Positions 12,021 to 24,200 are shown, counted from the first letter of the stretch. The stretch is 64,000 bases of DNA from Hygrophila difformis (GCA_030278955.1 JAOANR010000004.1:60825541-60889540), one strand, 5' to 3'. A program made the numbers and translations. The notes: a model not told the origin generated them from the sequence alone.

Positions 12021-12195
12021 CTTTTTTCTTTTTTTTTTTTTTAAAGAGTAACACTCATGTGTCGGCAAAGTTGTGTGGGAGCCCAAACCACATAAATTAC
12101 AAATGGGATAAAGGGGAGGATAGGGGGGCCGGGTGGGGATCGAACCCCCAACCTATGGTTGGGAGACGGAGGACTTGACCACTAGGATAAGTCCC
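12021..12195 (-). mobile_element. tRNA-derived SINE
   Basis: On the minus strand it begins GGGACTTATCCTAGTGGTCA (box A-like, about 12174-12195), carries GGTTCGATCC (box B, 12137-12146), then a C-rich CCGGCCCCCCTATCC segment, TTTGTAATTTATGTGG, and ends in an A-tract (T-run 12021-12042). Spacing and order of the two RNA polymerase III boxes fit a plant SINE. It is not a functional tRNA because no acceptor stem can form. The C-rich part is shared with the SINE at 30845-30992. Confidence 0.75.
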
Positions 12196-13129
12196 AAATT
12201 ACTATTTTTGAAAACGATGTTTAAGCAAACACTGTACATGATTCTCATTGTTTAATTTAATTTAATGGTAATAATTTCATTTAGTTACACGTTGATGCCG
12301 CTAATATTTTATTAATTACTACTAAGCAGCACTAGCTAGTATTTATATTTCTGCTTAATCAAATAAATTAATAACGCATAAATGATAATATATGTCACAG
12401 CTGGGGTGGGGTTATACGTGTATGATAGCAAACCACAAAATATTGGTAAAATTGGGCACAATCATGATATGGATGAAATTAGTGCATGCGCCCTTTAATT
12501 AAGGCACAGCTGTCTGATATGATGTAATAATAAATGGGATCCAATCCAAAACATTGCTTGAAGATGCTTAATTCTGTATTTACTTGTGCGGCGGCGGCGG
12601 CTGATCTGATGATATGCATGCATGTTTGTGGGTAAAGCAACACCTTTTGTAACCTGTCCTGTCATTAACCAATTAAGCAGATACAATTTCCTAGTGCATT
12701 TGTCTTGTCCCGCTCACATGCATTATTCTTGATACAATATTTTACAATATTTCAAGCAGATTAAGGTTGTAATAATAGGTCGTGCATGTTTATGATCAGA
12801 CTGTCCGGCTCGTTGGGTAATTAGTCAAACAAGTTATTTTTTTGGTGGAGTTCTTTTCTTTCTTTTTTTAGTCATTCAAAGGCCTGGAAATAGGTGTTGG
12901 AAATTCATACCACACAAATTATTGTTGGAGAAGAGTTAAACAAGTTAATATATGCACAATGATGATTAATATTCATTTGATGGAACAGTAGTGTGAATTA
13001 ATTAAAAATATATTATATTGGACGCAATGACGATATTAGAAGATGGAGGGGTAGCATTAGCAAGTATAAAATGAAAGAATTCCATCCCAATAATATATAC
13101 ACACTGAGCATGAATTGAAATGAAATATA
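12196..13129. other. Intergenic: 3' flank of SAUR
   Basis: AT-rich DNA with a short GCGGCGGCGG run near 12591. No reading frame here resembles a known protein. It should include the 3'UTR region of the SAUR gene toward its right end. Confidence 0.5.
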
Positions 13130-13130
13130 T

Positions 13131-13290
13131 GAATTAGGGTTTGGTGGAATTTGGTAATTGTGGAAATATATGAGTTAGGGTTTGGTGGAATTTGGTAATT
13201 CTGGAAATATATATATATATATAATATATGAATTAGGGTTTGGTGGAATTTGGTAATTATGGAAATATTATATGAATTAGGGTTTGGTGG
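13131..13290. repeat. Telobox-containing tandem repeat at the SAUR 3' end
   Basis: Four copies of GA(A/G)TTAGGGTTTGGTGG start at 13131, 13172, 13230 and 13274. The first three continue into AATTTGGTAATT-TGGAAATAT; spacings are 41, 58 and 44 bases, the long one through a TA expansion. Each contains TTAGGGTTT, the reverse complement of the telobox AAACCCTAA. The fourth copy overlaps the SAUR stop codon (13277-13279) and last codons. Confidence 0.85.
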
Positions 13291-13555
13291 TGGCGGCGGC
13301 AGCAGCAGCAACGGCTTGAAAAGTGGCGTGAGTACAAGGCAGGAGGATCCTTCCGGCGTGTCCTTGGAATCCGTAGGCATCGGCGGCGTCATCGAGCAGG
13401 CGTCGGAAGTCCGGGTTGTTGAGCCAAGCAATGGGGACGACGTGCCTGCAGGTCGTAGTCGTCATTTGCAGTTGATCATCCTCCACCACGTACACCACCA
13501 TGTGCCCCCTCGGTGTCCTCTCCTTCTTCATCTTCTTCTTCTTCTTCTTGTTCAT
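13277..13555 (-). CDS. SAUR-like auxin-responsive protein
   Basis: A single-exon frame of 92 aa, typical in size and lack of introns for SAUR genes. A basic lysine-rich N-terminus (MNKKKKKKMKKERTPRGH) precedes the SAUR core: MVVYVVEDDQ, HVVPIAWLNNPDFRRLLDDA, YGFQGHAGRILLPCTHATFQ. It ends in an alanine-rich tail and TTKP. SAUR proteins inhibit PP2C.D phosphatases and so promote plasma-membrane proton pumping and cell expansion; that role is inferred from the family. The start was chosen at the ATG just before the lysine run, because upstream codons read through (CA)n/(TA)n repeats. The putative Helitron ends only 55 bases upstream, so the native promoter is probably displaced. The stop codon lies in a tandem repeat unit. 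Confidence 0.8.
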   Translation of the reverse strand: MNKKKKKKMKKERTPRGHMVVYVVEDDQLQMTTTTCRHVVPIAWLNNPDFRRLLDDAADAYGFQGHAGRILLPCTHATFQAVAAAAAATTKP

Positions 13556-13923
13556 GGATGATGAACATAAATAAATAAATGACACACACACACACACATA
13601 TATATATATACTAGGATTTTTCGGTGGCGCGCGCCACGCAGCGCGCACCCGGTGAAGAAAAAACATTATGGAAAACTATAATAAGACATTCAAAACTAAA
13701 ATAAAAGCAAAGCTAAAATAAATTTAACTGTAAGTTTAGGTTATAAGATTCAACTTGTAACTAAGCTATTTAAGAACATAATTTAAGAAAACCAGTTCCT
13801 CAAATAACAAGTTCAATCTATAATTACAATCTAGAAAAATATGGAAGAAAAGAGAGAATGTTTCGAAACAAAAAAAATGATGATAACATGGTGAATAGTC
13901 AAATAGGGATATCAGTTTCGCAC

Positions 13924-14042
13924 CTCATAATTAGAAATTGGCTGATTGCAAGCATGACAACGGAAGCATTCTGGATGTGAAACAACTCCCATGCAGCTCA
14001 AATATATCTTCCATGGTCAATTTCCCTATTGCAGCGAGCACA
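13924..14042 (-). pseudogene. Captured DA1/DAR-type LIM-domain exon fragment, frameshifted
   Basis: The minus strand reads CARCNREIDHGRY and then, after a two-base (AT) insertion that breaks the frame near 14010, LSCMGVVSHPECFRCHACNQ and PISNYE, ending at a GT that looks like a splice donor. The C-x2-C, H-x2-C, C-x2-C spacing and surrounding residues match the LIM domain of the DA1/DAR ubiquitin-dependent peptidase family, which limits organ size. Only this exon is recognisable; the ubiquitin-interacting motifs and peptidase part were not found. It lies inside the putative Helitron in the same orientation, as expected for gene-fragment capture. It cannot encode a LIM domain as it stands. Confidence 0.7.
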
Positions 14043-15441
14043 GAATCAACAAAGAAAGTTAACCATCAATGCATCATTCTACAGTAGCAGCATATGGTAT
14101 CAAGATCATAAAGGCCCAGCCAATCACAGCTGCCTATTTCATTTTATAGATATTTAAATCAAGGTGAAAAAAGCTTGTTCCTTGACAATTGTATCATTCC
14201 ACAAATATTTTATAGATATTTCACTTTGAATCAAGATCATAAAGGCCCAGCAAAAATATTTAAAAGCAGGGATATGATGTGGCCTAAACTTTCGAACTTG
14301 GAAACAAAGTGAAACAGATGACTCAGAACCTAGAAATAGAAAAACGTAATAAGGTAATAGGAATTTCAGAGTTATACAGTACGACAACAACAATTCCTTG
14401 GTTTGATTTCTGCATCAGGAGTTAAATAAAAAATAAATAAGATACGGACCAGTATGGTGGATCCTATTCTGTAATTGAACAAGATGGTACGCGATAAATT
14501 GAAACAACTTCAAAAACTTAAAATGGGGGTAAATAGAGGAAATATAGTTCCTAATATATAGTACTATGATTGCAGGCCTAAAAAAAAATGCAATGCTATC
14601 CTAATCCAAAACCCATAAATTTCACTGGCATCTATCTAAATCCCTTGTAATAGCAAGACATGGGAAAAGCAATCATTGGTGATCGGGTATCCCTTCGACG
14701 GGTTGTGGAGGGAACAATGAGGGTAAGGGGTGGTGACAAGGTGTCCGGCCTGGACAAATACGTAAGAGAAATTATTCTACACATATAAAAATTTAAATAT
14801 GCAACTGAAATCAAATCAAACAATAGTGAGTGAAAACCGTAACAGCAATTCCCATGGAAGAAGGAAAAGGGGAAATAAACTAAAATTCGAAGTCTGCAGA
14901 AGTAATGCATGTATCAAAAGTCCTAGACTGTTGGAAAGAATCTGTTGATTTCTTTTGTAAATAGAGGGTTTAGGTGATTAAATTTTTTTGGTTTTGTTAA
15001 GTCACCCTAAACCGTAAACCCCAAACTTGAGCAAAAGGGCAAAAGTGTATATCTGAACAGATTCTAAATGTGCAGATGTACCTCGTCAGTAGGCAGTGTA
15101 CACTGGCGGCGAGGCCTGCAAGGAGGCGGGGAAGATGGGGGGACGGCACTTTCTGTTGCAGGGTCGGGGGGCGGTGCATTGCCACGGCGGCGGGCACTTC
15201 TTCGAAGACCCAAGCCTGTTGCTGCTAGGCGTGCATCCGCGCGTTGCTGGCATCGGCGTACACTTTCAAGGCTCATCCCCGAAGCACCCCTGCAATAAAA
15301 ATAAAAGCCCGATCAGTTGCTAAGGATCGAGCCATTAACCAGATACGGAATCCCAGAAACATAAGAAAGAACGAACAACAAATTGGAACACCTCTAAAAT
15401 GCTAGGTGTTCATGACTAAATATCCTAGGTATTTCAACACT

Positions 15442-15631
15442 GCAATCTGATCAGGAGATATTTGTTTAGCTATACATTCAATAGAGCTAGCCATCTCTTG
15501 ATCTTGCACAGCCAAGTTCAATCAATAAACTATGAATTGAGAGAAAGACAAATAACAATCCTTATTTGCACTATCCTGTCAATAATACACCAGGTGCTTG
15601 TAGTGAAAGGAGTACATACTACAGACAACGA
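15442..15631. repeat. 190-bp direct repeat, copy 1
   Basis: The unit begins GCAATCTGATCAGGAGATAT and ends ACAGACAACGA. It recurs at 16295-16484 in the same orientation and with the same length. By eye I count about four mismatches. Both copies are inside the putative Helitron. Confidence 0.9.
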
Positions 15632-16294
15632 AAACACATGTCTGTGTTTTGGGATAATGACCAAACTATGGAAAACATCAAGAACATATACTGTCTCATC
15701 AATATAAACTAAAATAAAGGAGGATTACCATGGCATTATCTTCAAAATACGAGTGGGGTATATCAACTATCTGCAGGCAATGGCATCACCAACATACAAA
15801 GATGAGTTCAGTACTCCATTTCCAACATCAAAAAACAATATGCAAATAAGTCTAGGTAAATCATTCCAGACATAAGGAAAAAGCATTTCATATGAACAGC
15901 AATTTGCATTGTAATTCTACTTTATTACAGAAAGAAAATTATTGTTTTTCATATATATATTTTCCACAGGATAAGCCAAACAAAATAATCTCAAATAGAA
16001 CACCAATGTCATGTACATGAAAACAGAACACATGCCTAAGGAACATATTTCGATAGGTCCAGAGTTTTTGCACCCACACTTGATCTGGATCTCATAAGCA
16101 CAATATACAATTTTAAATCCCAAAATTCTGGAAAGTTACTGGTCGAGGGGGAGGAAAAAAGCTCCAGATAAAAGCAACTATTTTCTGTGTTAGCAAATGG
16201 AGATAGCAATCAACTCACCTCTTTCAGTTTATTCGTTTTGGTGAAATGGCGACCAAAAGATGTATACCGCACACCATGCAGAAATGGAGAAAGA

Positions 16295-16484
16295 GCAATC
16301 TGATCAGGAGATACTTGTTTAGCTATACATTCAATAGAGCTAGCCATCTCTTGATCTTGCACAGCCAAGTTCAATCAAGAAACTATGAATCGAGAGAAAG
16401 ACAAATAACAATCCTTATTTGCACTATCCTGTCAATAATACACCAGGTGCTTGTAGTGAAAGGAGTACATAATACAGACAACGA
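16295..16484. repeat. 190-bp direct repeat, copy 2
   Basis: This copy of the 15442-15631 unit begins GCAATCTGATCAGGAGATAC. It is followed by a GC-rich, proline-codon-rich patch (16560-17000), while copy 1 is preceded by a shorter GC-rich patch (15090-15290). The near identity points to a recent duplication inside the element. Confidence 0.9.
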
Positions 16485-17189
16485 TTGCAACAAAGATACA
16501 GGATAAGAACCGAATGAAAGGGGAAGAACCAATTCAATAAATTAATTAGGGCAGAAGGAACTGGCGAACCTGTCCTGGCGGGCGGCACCACTCCTCAAGG
16601 CAGCGGGGACGGAGGCGGGGTGGGGCGCACCGATGGAGGGACAACGCAGGATAGCGCGCCGGTTCGCAGGGGAGCACGAAGGGCAGGTGGGTTGCAGAAG
16701 GCCGGGCACGGCATTACCCGGCGCTGAAGGAACGGGGAAGTGGTGAGCCGGCAACGCGACACACGCAGCGGCGACTGGACGGGACTGGACGGCCGATGGC
16801 GGAGCAGGGCCGGAAGACCGCCGAAGCACGGGGTACTGGTGGGCAGCGGCACAGGGGAAGGCCGGCGACGTGATGCTTGGGAGAGATGGCTTCACAGGGG
16901 AGCACCTCTGGCAATTGATTGAGGACGACGGCCACGGTGCGGGCGTAAGGCGGTGCGGACCGCTGAGGATGCCACCGAACGGAGGGATGACGGGAATCGG
17001 AGGTCCGAGCACTTCTGTGAAAGGAAATAAGGGCAGACGGGAATCGGAGCCTTGGAGCTAATCTGTGAAATGAAAATAGGGCAAGCCGGCTTCCGAGTTA
17101 GTGTGCAAGAAGGGCAAAACGGGAAAAGCAACCCTACAATTACTATTCCTCCCAACAGTAACCCCCGTTGCATATATATATATAATAGA

Positions 17190-17880
17190 TATATATATAT
17201 AGGAATTTGGAAGAGTACGTTTTTTTACATGAATGAATGATGCGGCCATGATCGGATCCAAGTTGCAGTCGTCTACAGTAGATAGTATAGTGATTCTCTA
17301 TAGTGATTTTTTGTAACAATAAAAAAAACATGTACGTGCCTTAGCTTGATTTTTTGTAACAATAAAAAAAAATAAAAATAAATAGATGTCGGCTACCTGA
17401 AATTTCAAAGTTTTGACGGCTTGAGCATATAATTTAAAGTTTCTTCGAATAAATAAAAATATTACTATAATGTAAACAAATACTTATGCCTTTACTATTT
17501 TATTAAAAAATAATAATAATAATAATTCCATTTTACTTTGCAAGCACCCCTAATTAAATATATATAGGAATATAGAACCTCTTTCCTAGTCAAGATCAAG
17601 AATTGTCTACAAACGCAACACATGAGGAGTATTTATGACATTATAATAATATGTGGGGGTCGGAGAGATAATATGAGAAGTCAGGAAGGGGCGATTGGTT
17701 TGTTTGACAGATGGGCAGGGGCAGAAAAGTCATTTACTCTGTTAATGAAACGGTGGCCACAAGTTCTAGAGAACAATATCTAAAAGGAGGCCATAGCCAC
17801 AGCCACTCATTGTTCTTGGAAATACTCCACCGTACCATTAAAAGCGACCACTTTCTCTTCTGTACAAAATTCAATGCAAT
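17190..17880. other. Intergenic DNA right of the putative Helitron
   Basis: AT-rich DNA. If the Helitron call is right, this is the original upstream (promoter) region of the SAUR gene, now 3.6 kb away from it. No gene recognised. Confidence 0.4.
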
Positions 17881-18057
17881 TGTTAAACACTTTATATTTC
17901 AAAATCGGTATAAGTAAAAATTATATAAAATATATATTTTAAAACTATACAATTAGACGATTCTAATAAGACCAAACTTGACTATTTTTCTCTTTTTGTA
18001 TCACTACAATAAAATTAAGTCAAAATTAAACAATGAACAGATGGGACGGAGGGAGTA
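17880..18057. mobile_element. Stowaway-like MITE, right part
   Basis: The right terminus GGGACGGAGGGAGTA (ending 18057) and interior (GACGATTCTAATAAGACCA, AAATTAAGTCAAAATTAAAC) match the Stowaway family. A left terminus is not clear, so this copy looks truncated. Confidence 0.6.
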
Positions 18058-18303
18058 CTAAAATAAGCCTTTACGAAGTCAAAAACCTTTTCCATTTATT
18101 TTTTTTATTCATTTTACTACTGGAAAAAGTCCCCTTCCAATTGGAAATCGACACACATTTATCTTCCAATCAATTCAAAACAGGAGTCGTGATTCGTGAA
18201 TGTGAAATGTGAGTTTTGTACATATCATTGGAGCTATGCATGAGGCGGCCGTCACGATCACTGCTCATTAAATATTCATTATTTATAAAATTCTCGTATA
18301 TAG

Positions 18304-18566
18304 TACTTCCTCCGTTTTATTTGTTTGGTACTGACCCACATTGCACGCAGTCCAATGCACATTTTAAACCGTTAATAACTCAAGTTTGACACAAGTAAAA
18401 ATTCTATAAGTTCCATATTTAAAAACTACATGACGAGACGAATCTAACAAGATCACACTTGACTATATTTTAATTTGTATAACTATGAGAAAAATTGAAA
18501 TCAAAGTAGTTCAATGAATAGTAGCAAAACTTCCAATGTAGCTAACAATAAAAAACGGAGGAAATA
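18304..18566. mobile_element. Stowaway-like MITE
   Basis: TACTTCCTCCGTTTTATTTG at the left and AAAAACGGAGGAAATA at the right form inverted termini. The interior contains GACGAGACGAATCTAACAAG, shared with the 19145-19407 copy. Confidence 0.75.
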
Positions 18567-18577
18567 TATATATGTAC

Positions 18578-19054
18578 TACTCCCTCCGTCCCACGAAGTT
18601 TGAACCCTATTCCTTTTTGGGGTGTCCCACGAAGTTTGAACCCTTTCCATTTTTAGAAAATTAAATTAATATAAGTTTGATTAGAATCTTAATTATTGTC
18701 AAATCCCATTAAAAATACTTACTTTTACTATTCTGCATAAATTCCAATGTCCTACACAAAGTCCCTTATATTTCTTTAACTCTTAATATTACAAAATTGA
18801 TACAAATAAAAATTGTATAAAATATAGTATATTCTAAAACTACACGACTAGACGATTCTAACAAGACCACACTTGAATATTTTTCTCAAATTACATCACT
18901 ACAATAATATTAAGTCAAAGTTAAACAATAAACAGTATCAAAATTCATTATAATCTTAAACACAAATACCCACACCACTTTAACTACTAAACTCCACTAC
19001 CTAAATTACCGTGCCCAAAAGAAAGGCTTCAATCTTCGCGGGACGGAGGGAGTA
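18578..19054. mobile_element. Stowaway-like MITE, long form with internal terminus repeat
   Basis: Left end TACTCCCTCCGTCCCACGAA, right end TTCGCGGGACGGAGGGAGTA, TA at both sides. The motif GTCCCACGAAGTTTGAACCC appears twice at the left end (about 18589 and 18625), so this 477-bp copy has a duplicated terminus. Confidence 0.8.
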
Positions 19055-19144
19055 TTAAATTCACACATTTTCTACCAATCAAATGAATAATAATAGTAGT
19101 AACAACAGATATCAAAAATGGGGAAAATGCGATCTTGAAAATTG

Positions 19145-19407
19145 TACTTCCTCCGTTTTTTAAAGATAGCTACGGACCCACTCAGCACGCAGTCCAATGT
19201 ACATTTTAAACCATTGATAATTCAAATTCGGTACATGTAAAAATTCTAAAAGTTCGATATTTAAAATCTACAAGACGAAACAAATCTAACAAGATCACAC
19301 TTGGTCATATTTTAATTTGTATAACCATGAGAAAACTTTAAGTCAAAGTATATAAGTGAACAGTACCCATTAGTCAACGGTAGCTAACAAAAAAAACGGA
19401 GGGAGTA
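19145..19407. mobile_element. Stowaway-like MITE
   Basis: Left end TACTTCCTCCGTTTTTTAAA, right end AAAAAACGGAGGGAGTA. Size (about 263 bp) and interior match the copy at 18304-18566. Confidence 0.8.
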
Positions 19408-21247
19408 TAAAATAAGTAGGAATGACAATTAATTAGTTTCAAACTTAACAGTCAAAGCAATGCTCCCAGTTTTTTTTTTTACGCCCCTAGGTTAAAACAT
19501 GCATGGGATGCTGTATGATTATCATTTTTATACAGTATAAGTTTGTTTATTAAGGTTGCTTGCTTTGAATGACTAGGATGATGATTCAAGAACAAGTACT
19601 ACATTGCAAATATGCAATGCATAGACGGTGCCCAACAACATTGATTTTCGTATTAATATTCATTTAATTTAAGCATATGCGGCATTGTTCAATGTAGTAC
19701 TACTACTACTGTTCAACCCTTCATGTACTATAATAAAATAGGGAACTCCTCCTATTCATGACAGTTTTTGTTTCCCACTTACCAAAATGTATACAAGATT
19801 ACAAGCATTCAGTTTGTTGATTTTTTTTTGTGTGAAAATGGGATTAATAAGAAAGCAGTTAGATGTTTGAATTCCACCTCATAAACCAGACATGTTTTCT
19901 TCTCCTATGGCCTCAATTCTATTTTGAATTAAGAATATATAATACTCATTCTCTACCACCATATATTTTGTACACCGGCATGCATTATTAAGAATTTATA
20001 ATATTCTCCCAGCTGTGCGTGTGTACTTGAAAATTTATAGCTAGTACACATCAAAGCTTATTCCTCACAATTATCAAACCCTATCCCAGTGAAGTTTTAG
20101 AATCCAAAATGAAAAATAAAAGAAAAGGATAATGGAACTATGGAAGGGCCCCAAATTTGCCCAATATCACAAAATAGGAAAACAGCAACATAGAGCCACT
20201 ATTGGCATGAACCTACAAATGCACTCAAAATAATTTGCAGAGTGCACGACATGTTATTGGATTGCTCAAAACAACACAAATACAACCACCCATTTCAGTA
20301 CACAATTATTGTAGTATCCGTTTCCCCAAAGAAGCCTACAAGAACAAATGAATCATCACCACCACTGCAAATCCAATAAGATGATAAGACCAAAAAAACC
20401 ATCTAAAGCCCCTATATAATGATTATTAATCTTAGCTTCCTATATCATGTTGCATTTTTTTTATATTTAGAATCAACCTTATTGCATTATATTTATAGCA
20501 ATATTCCTACCATTGAACCTAAGGAAGACATTAAGCCCCTTTTTCATTAGTTTTTTTTTTTTATTGAAGGCTTTTATAAGCGCCTCTTATCAGGACAATT
20601 TTGCACTAATAATAGGTTAATAAATCTATAAGGCCAATCGAAAGGTCCTTAATTACTTCATCCAACATTTATCGTTTTTTCTCTCACTCTGTTGGATACT
20701 TTATGTATATTCATTCATCTGGACCCAAATTTTTCAAGTACTTCTGGTACCCAAACTGTTTAATGAATGATCCAGAAAATTTACAGGATCGAGATGGAAA
20801 GAACGCTACAAGGGACTACTACCAGATGTATCAGCAAACTAGAATTTCGACAAAATGCAGATAAGGAACAACATAACCAGACTACATCCAAATTGCACTG
20901 ATACAATGTTGTGAAAGATTTCGTTCTATATACACACTGTACAGCCACATGTTAAAGGTACCCATCCAACGCCCAATCAGGTAAAAAAAAAAAAAAGTTA
21001 TCACGAATATACATCAACAACATAATTGCAACTTTGATTCCAGGGACGAGAAGCACATCAAGCTTTCTTTACACTCTTCTTTGGCAGCAAGAGCCGGTGT
21101 AACAAAAACATTTTTGAGAGCAAAATTGACTAGTTGTTCCAGATTGTTAACAATCATAAACTGATGATAAAGAAAACCTGGTCTTGAATACATATTCAAC
21201 TGGGAACAACAACAAATTCTTGCCAGAATGGGGATTGTACATCATCA
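19408..21247. other. Intergenic: PUF gene 3' flank
   Basis: AT-rich DNA with no recognised gene. The right part (about 20750-21247) probably holds the 3'UTR of the PUF gene. Confidence 0.5.
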
Positions 21248-24200
21248 TTACCTCTTCAGAAGCTTGTGAGAGAAGATCCTCTTTGAATACGGACTGTTAC
21301 GTGAGATGGCCTTGTATGATTCAACCGCAGAAGCCAAAGCATTGAAGAGGGGACCCTGATCTCACAGATTCAAGAAGACGAAAAAAATCACTTTCATAAC
21401 GTACTATAGCGCCAATTAAATGTTCAATCCAGACTAGCAGCGTAGCAGATGGGATTATTAGTTATATCTCATTAACATAAATCTTGAGACCATCTAAGGG
21501 CTAAGTCATCAGGAAAGTAAGGAAACAAAATACTCATATTAAGGAGACACCAGTCAGGCATTAGTCAAAAAATGGGCTTTCATTTTACTTGGCCTCCAAG
21601 GTCTACATGGAATAATGCTTGATGTGTAAGCATTCTTTTTTATGGTATGATCCTACCAGACTGTGATGATCATGGTGATTTGAAACCAACCCAAAATCAT
21701 AATATTGATTGATAAATCAGCAATTTCAGCCATTAATAATGCCCTTTATACACGTACGAATTCACGGCTTTAGGACAATGTTAAAACTTTGTAATGTCTA
21801 ATGTCTAATGCATACCTCAGAAACACGAAGAGCTGTCTGAACCACATAATTTGCATGAGGGTCCTGAAGCAACTGCTCGAAGTAAGGGGCAGAAAGCAAT
21901 TCATTGATGATCTTTGACTGGATATCCACCTCACATGCCGTCAGACACTTTTCAACCACGTGGCTACTGAACTTTTGCATAGAGAGATGCACATAGTTAC
22001 CCTCGAATAGGGATGTCAACTTGGCTCTGGCAGATGGGCTCTCAGTCTCCAGAATATATTGAACAACATAGTTTCTGCATTCAGAAATTATTTCCTTCAG
22101 GAGACAATACAGGCAATGCATTGAAAACTTACAAAAATTGAACCAAAAACACATTTAGATAAGAAATACAAAGTGCAAAAGACAAAATAATAATGAACAC
22201 ATACATTTAAAAACAAATAAATAAATAAAGAAGAAGCTAAAGAGGAAACATCATATGAACATGAGAAGCTTTTAGATTCACGAGAGGTTTTAGGAACAAT
22301 GATTCCAGCTATGATCATTCAATAAGATACAGATATTGTGAATGATAGCGACAACTCCCAAGGAAAACTAGACACAGAATGCTCAACGAAGAAGGGGTAA
22401 AACATTTTCCAATTTATATACCAAAGATTTAAGTGAGGTGCAAAAGATCAATGCCCTGAGAAGAATCAAGAAAATTGCACCAATGAATGCTGAATAGAAT
22501 TGGAAATGGTAACAAGAAATATATAGTCTGGTGATTTGGTTACCCATATGCATCTTGAGCTAGCTGAAGCCCATTCACAGAAATCTCTGCAATCAAATTA
22601 TCCCTAAGCTCTCCATCAGAATGGCTGATGCAGCGTTGCAAGACACAGCATCCATGCTGGTGTGTTGCAATATCAACAGAGTATTTTGCAGCAGCAAGAA
22701 AAATGAACTGCAAAACAGTATTTGTACAGAGAGACGTTAAAAAAGGAACAGACTGATATTGAATCTGTGCCAGTGACAATGAAGGAGAACCCTAACTGCT
22801 ACCATTGACAAGTAGGAAATCTTTTTTATGTGATAAAATTGAATCAGTTAGGTGTTATGGTTGATCTGAAGATGGCACAACAAACATTTATAACTTCCCT
22901 TCAATTAGAATTCATTTTACGACCATTTGATGTGGAAAATTTATCAATTGCTTGCAGCATTATTTTGCATATTACAAATACAATACATCTATGTTGTGCA
23001 TCAAGAAATCACTAGAGTAAAGGCCCCCGTCAATAACATATAACAAAGTATACTAAAGTTGATTGAATTCCTAAGTGTAGAGTGCTTGGAAGCACAATAG
23101 ACACGAGAACATCTCAAGAAGTGATCAATGCAAATTCAAGGAAAAAAAAAAAGAACTTTAATGGTCCCAACCAGTAGGCATAGAACCTAGAATCAATATG
23201 CGTGTGTGTGTGTGTGCGACTGTGCGCGCACTGGATAAAATACATCTACAAAAGGAACTTCAGATCAGAAAATGCATTGCAGAAATCTCTGCAACAGTCC
23301 ACAATAGATCAATGGAGAGCTTTATGGACATTTACGTCCAGGTTACAGATCAGTACATTTTATGCACAAACAACAAGCAGAACATCTGATGCATTCCAAG
23401 GTGTGAGGATTTCACCAAGCAAAAAAATGCAGGAGAATAAATTTTTAAGTATGCGAACTGCCAAGACATCCTAGTACTGAACATTAATGTTTTTAAGTAT
23501 GCGAACTGCCAAGGGCATCATAATTAGTTGATTCTTAAGAAATAATTTGATTCCTAATCCGCTAAGAGGGAAAAAAGATATAGCTGCATATGCAGTCAGA
23601 GAGCTTTTGAGAGTAACTCAAGTGGCTTCAGTTTATAAGAAGACTAAAATCTAAACAGGTCCTTCCTCGAGGATATAGCATTTCCGTGACCATGCTGCTT
23701 ATGACCATCAAACATAGGTAAGTATTGTCACTGGTATCCATGTAAACTGGGAATCACAATACGACAAATAAGTGGAGCAAAAGCCAGAGAGTTTTAATAA
23801 GACATCAGCTTATGATGAGAAATAATACCACAGAGAATGTTACAAGACTGCTTTAGTTTTAGGTATTGCTCTGAAATACTGTAAACCTAAAATAAAATTA
23901 AATAAAACAACGAACACTCTATTGATAATAATATCATTCCTAAGAGCGAAGCATTCACATGCATTTATTGAGTGTCAGATTATTTGTTGTCTTCATGTTG
24001 CAGAAATTGGTTCACAGTTTATGAGGCACTGATGTGGGTAAATAAAACTGTTGCAGGAAATTTCATTTACAAAGAGCAATATTTAAAAGAGAATCAACAC
24101 TCCCATGATTGAATCACTTCTTAAAAAAGGTTCTCAAGTTAGAACTATAACTGAGAATAATAACTAAGCACAAGTTCTGATGGCCAATATATTCCTAGAA

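Larger units (their letters stand above)
13611..17189 (-). mobile_element. Putative non-autonomous Helitron, 3.6 kb
   Basis: On the minus strand the right part begins TCTATTATATATATATATGC (17189 downward) directly after an A-ending (TA)n flank. The 3' end (plus 13611-13660) reads GTGCGCGCTGCGTGGCGCGC, then GCCACC, GAAAAATC and CTAG, followed by T of a (TA)n flank. A 5' TC, a GC-rich palindrome about 8-12 bases before a terminal CTRR, and insertion between A and T are the Helitron hallmarks. No Rep/helicase sequence is visible, so it would be non-autonomous. The interior holds a broken LIM exon (13924-14042), two 190-bp direct repeats and two GC-rich patches (15090-15290, 16560-17000). The 3' end is stronger evidence than the 5' end, which lies in low-complexity DNA. 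Confidence 0.6.

Noticed and set aside
12130..12195. tRNA-like boxes A and B
   Set aside because: No acceptor stem or anticodon arm can be folded; it continues into a SINE body and poly(A).
15064..15298. Arg/Pro-rich frames on both strands
   Set aside because: Same GC-rich effect; no motif or family resemblance.
16542..17012. Long proline/alanine/serine-rich frame on the minus strand in a GC-rich patch
   Set aside because: Overlapping frames of similar length exist on both strands, composition explains the lack of stops, and no domain is recognisable. It lies within the putative Helitron.
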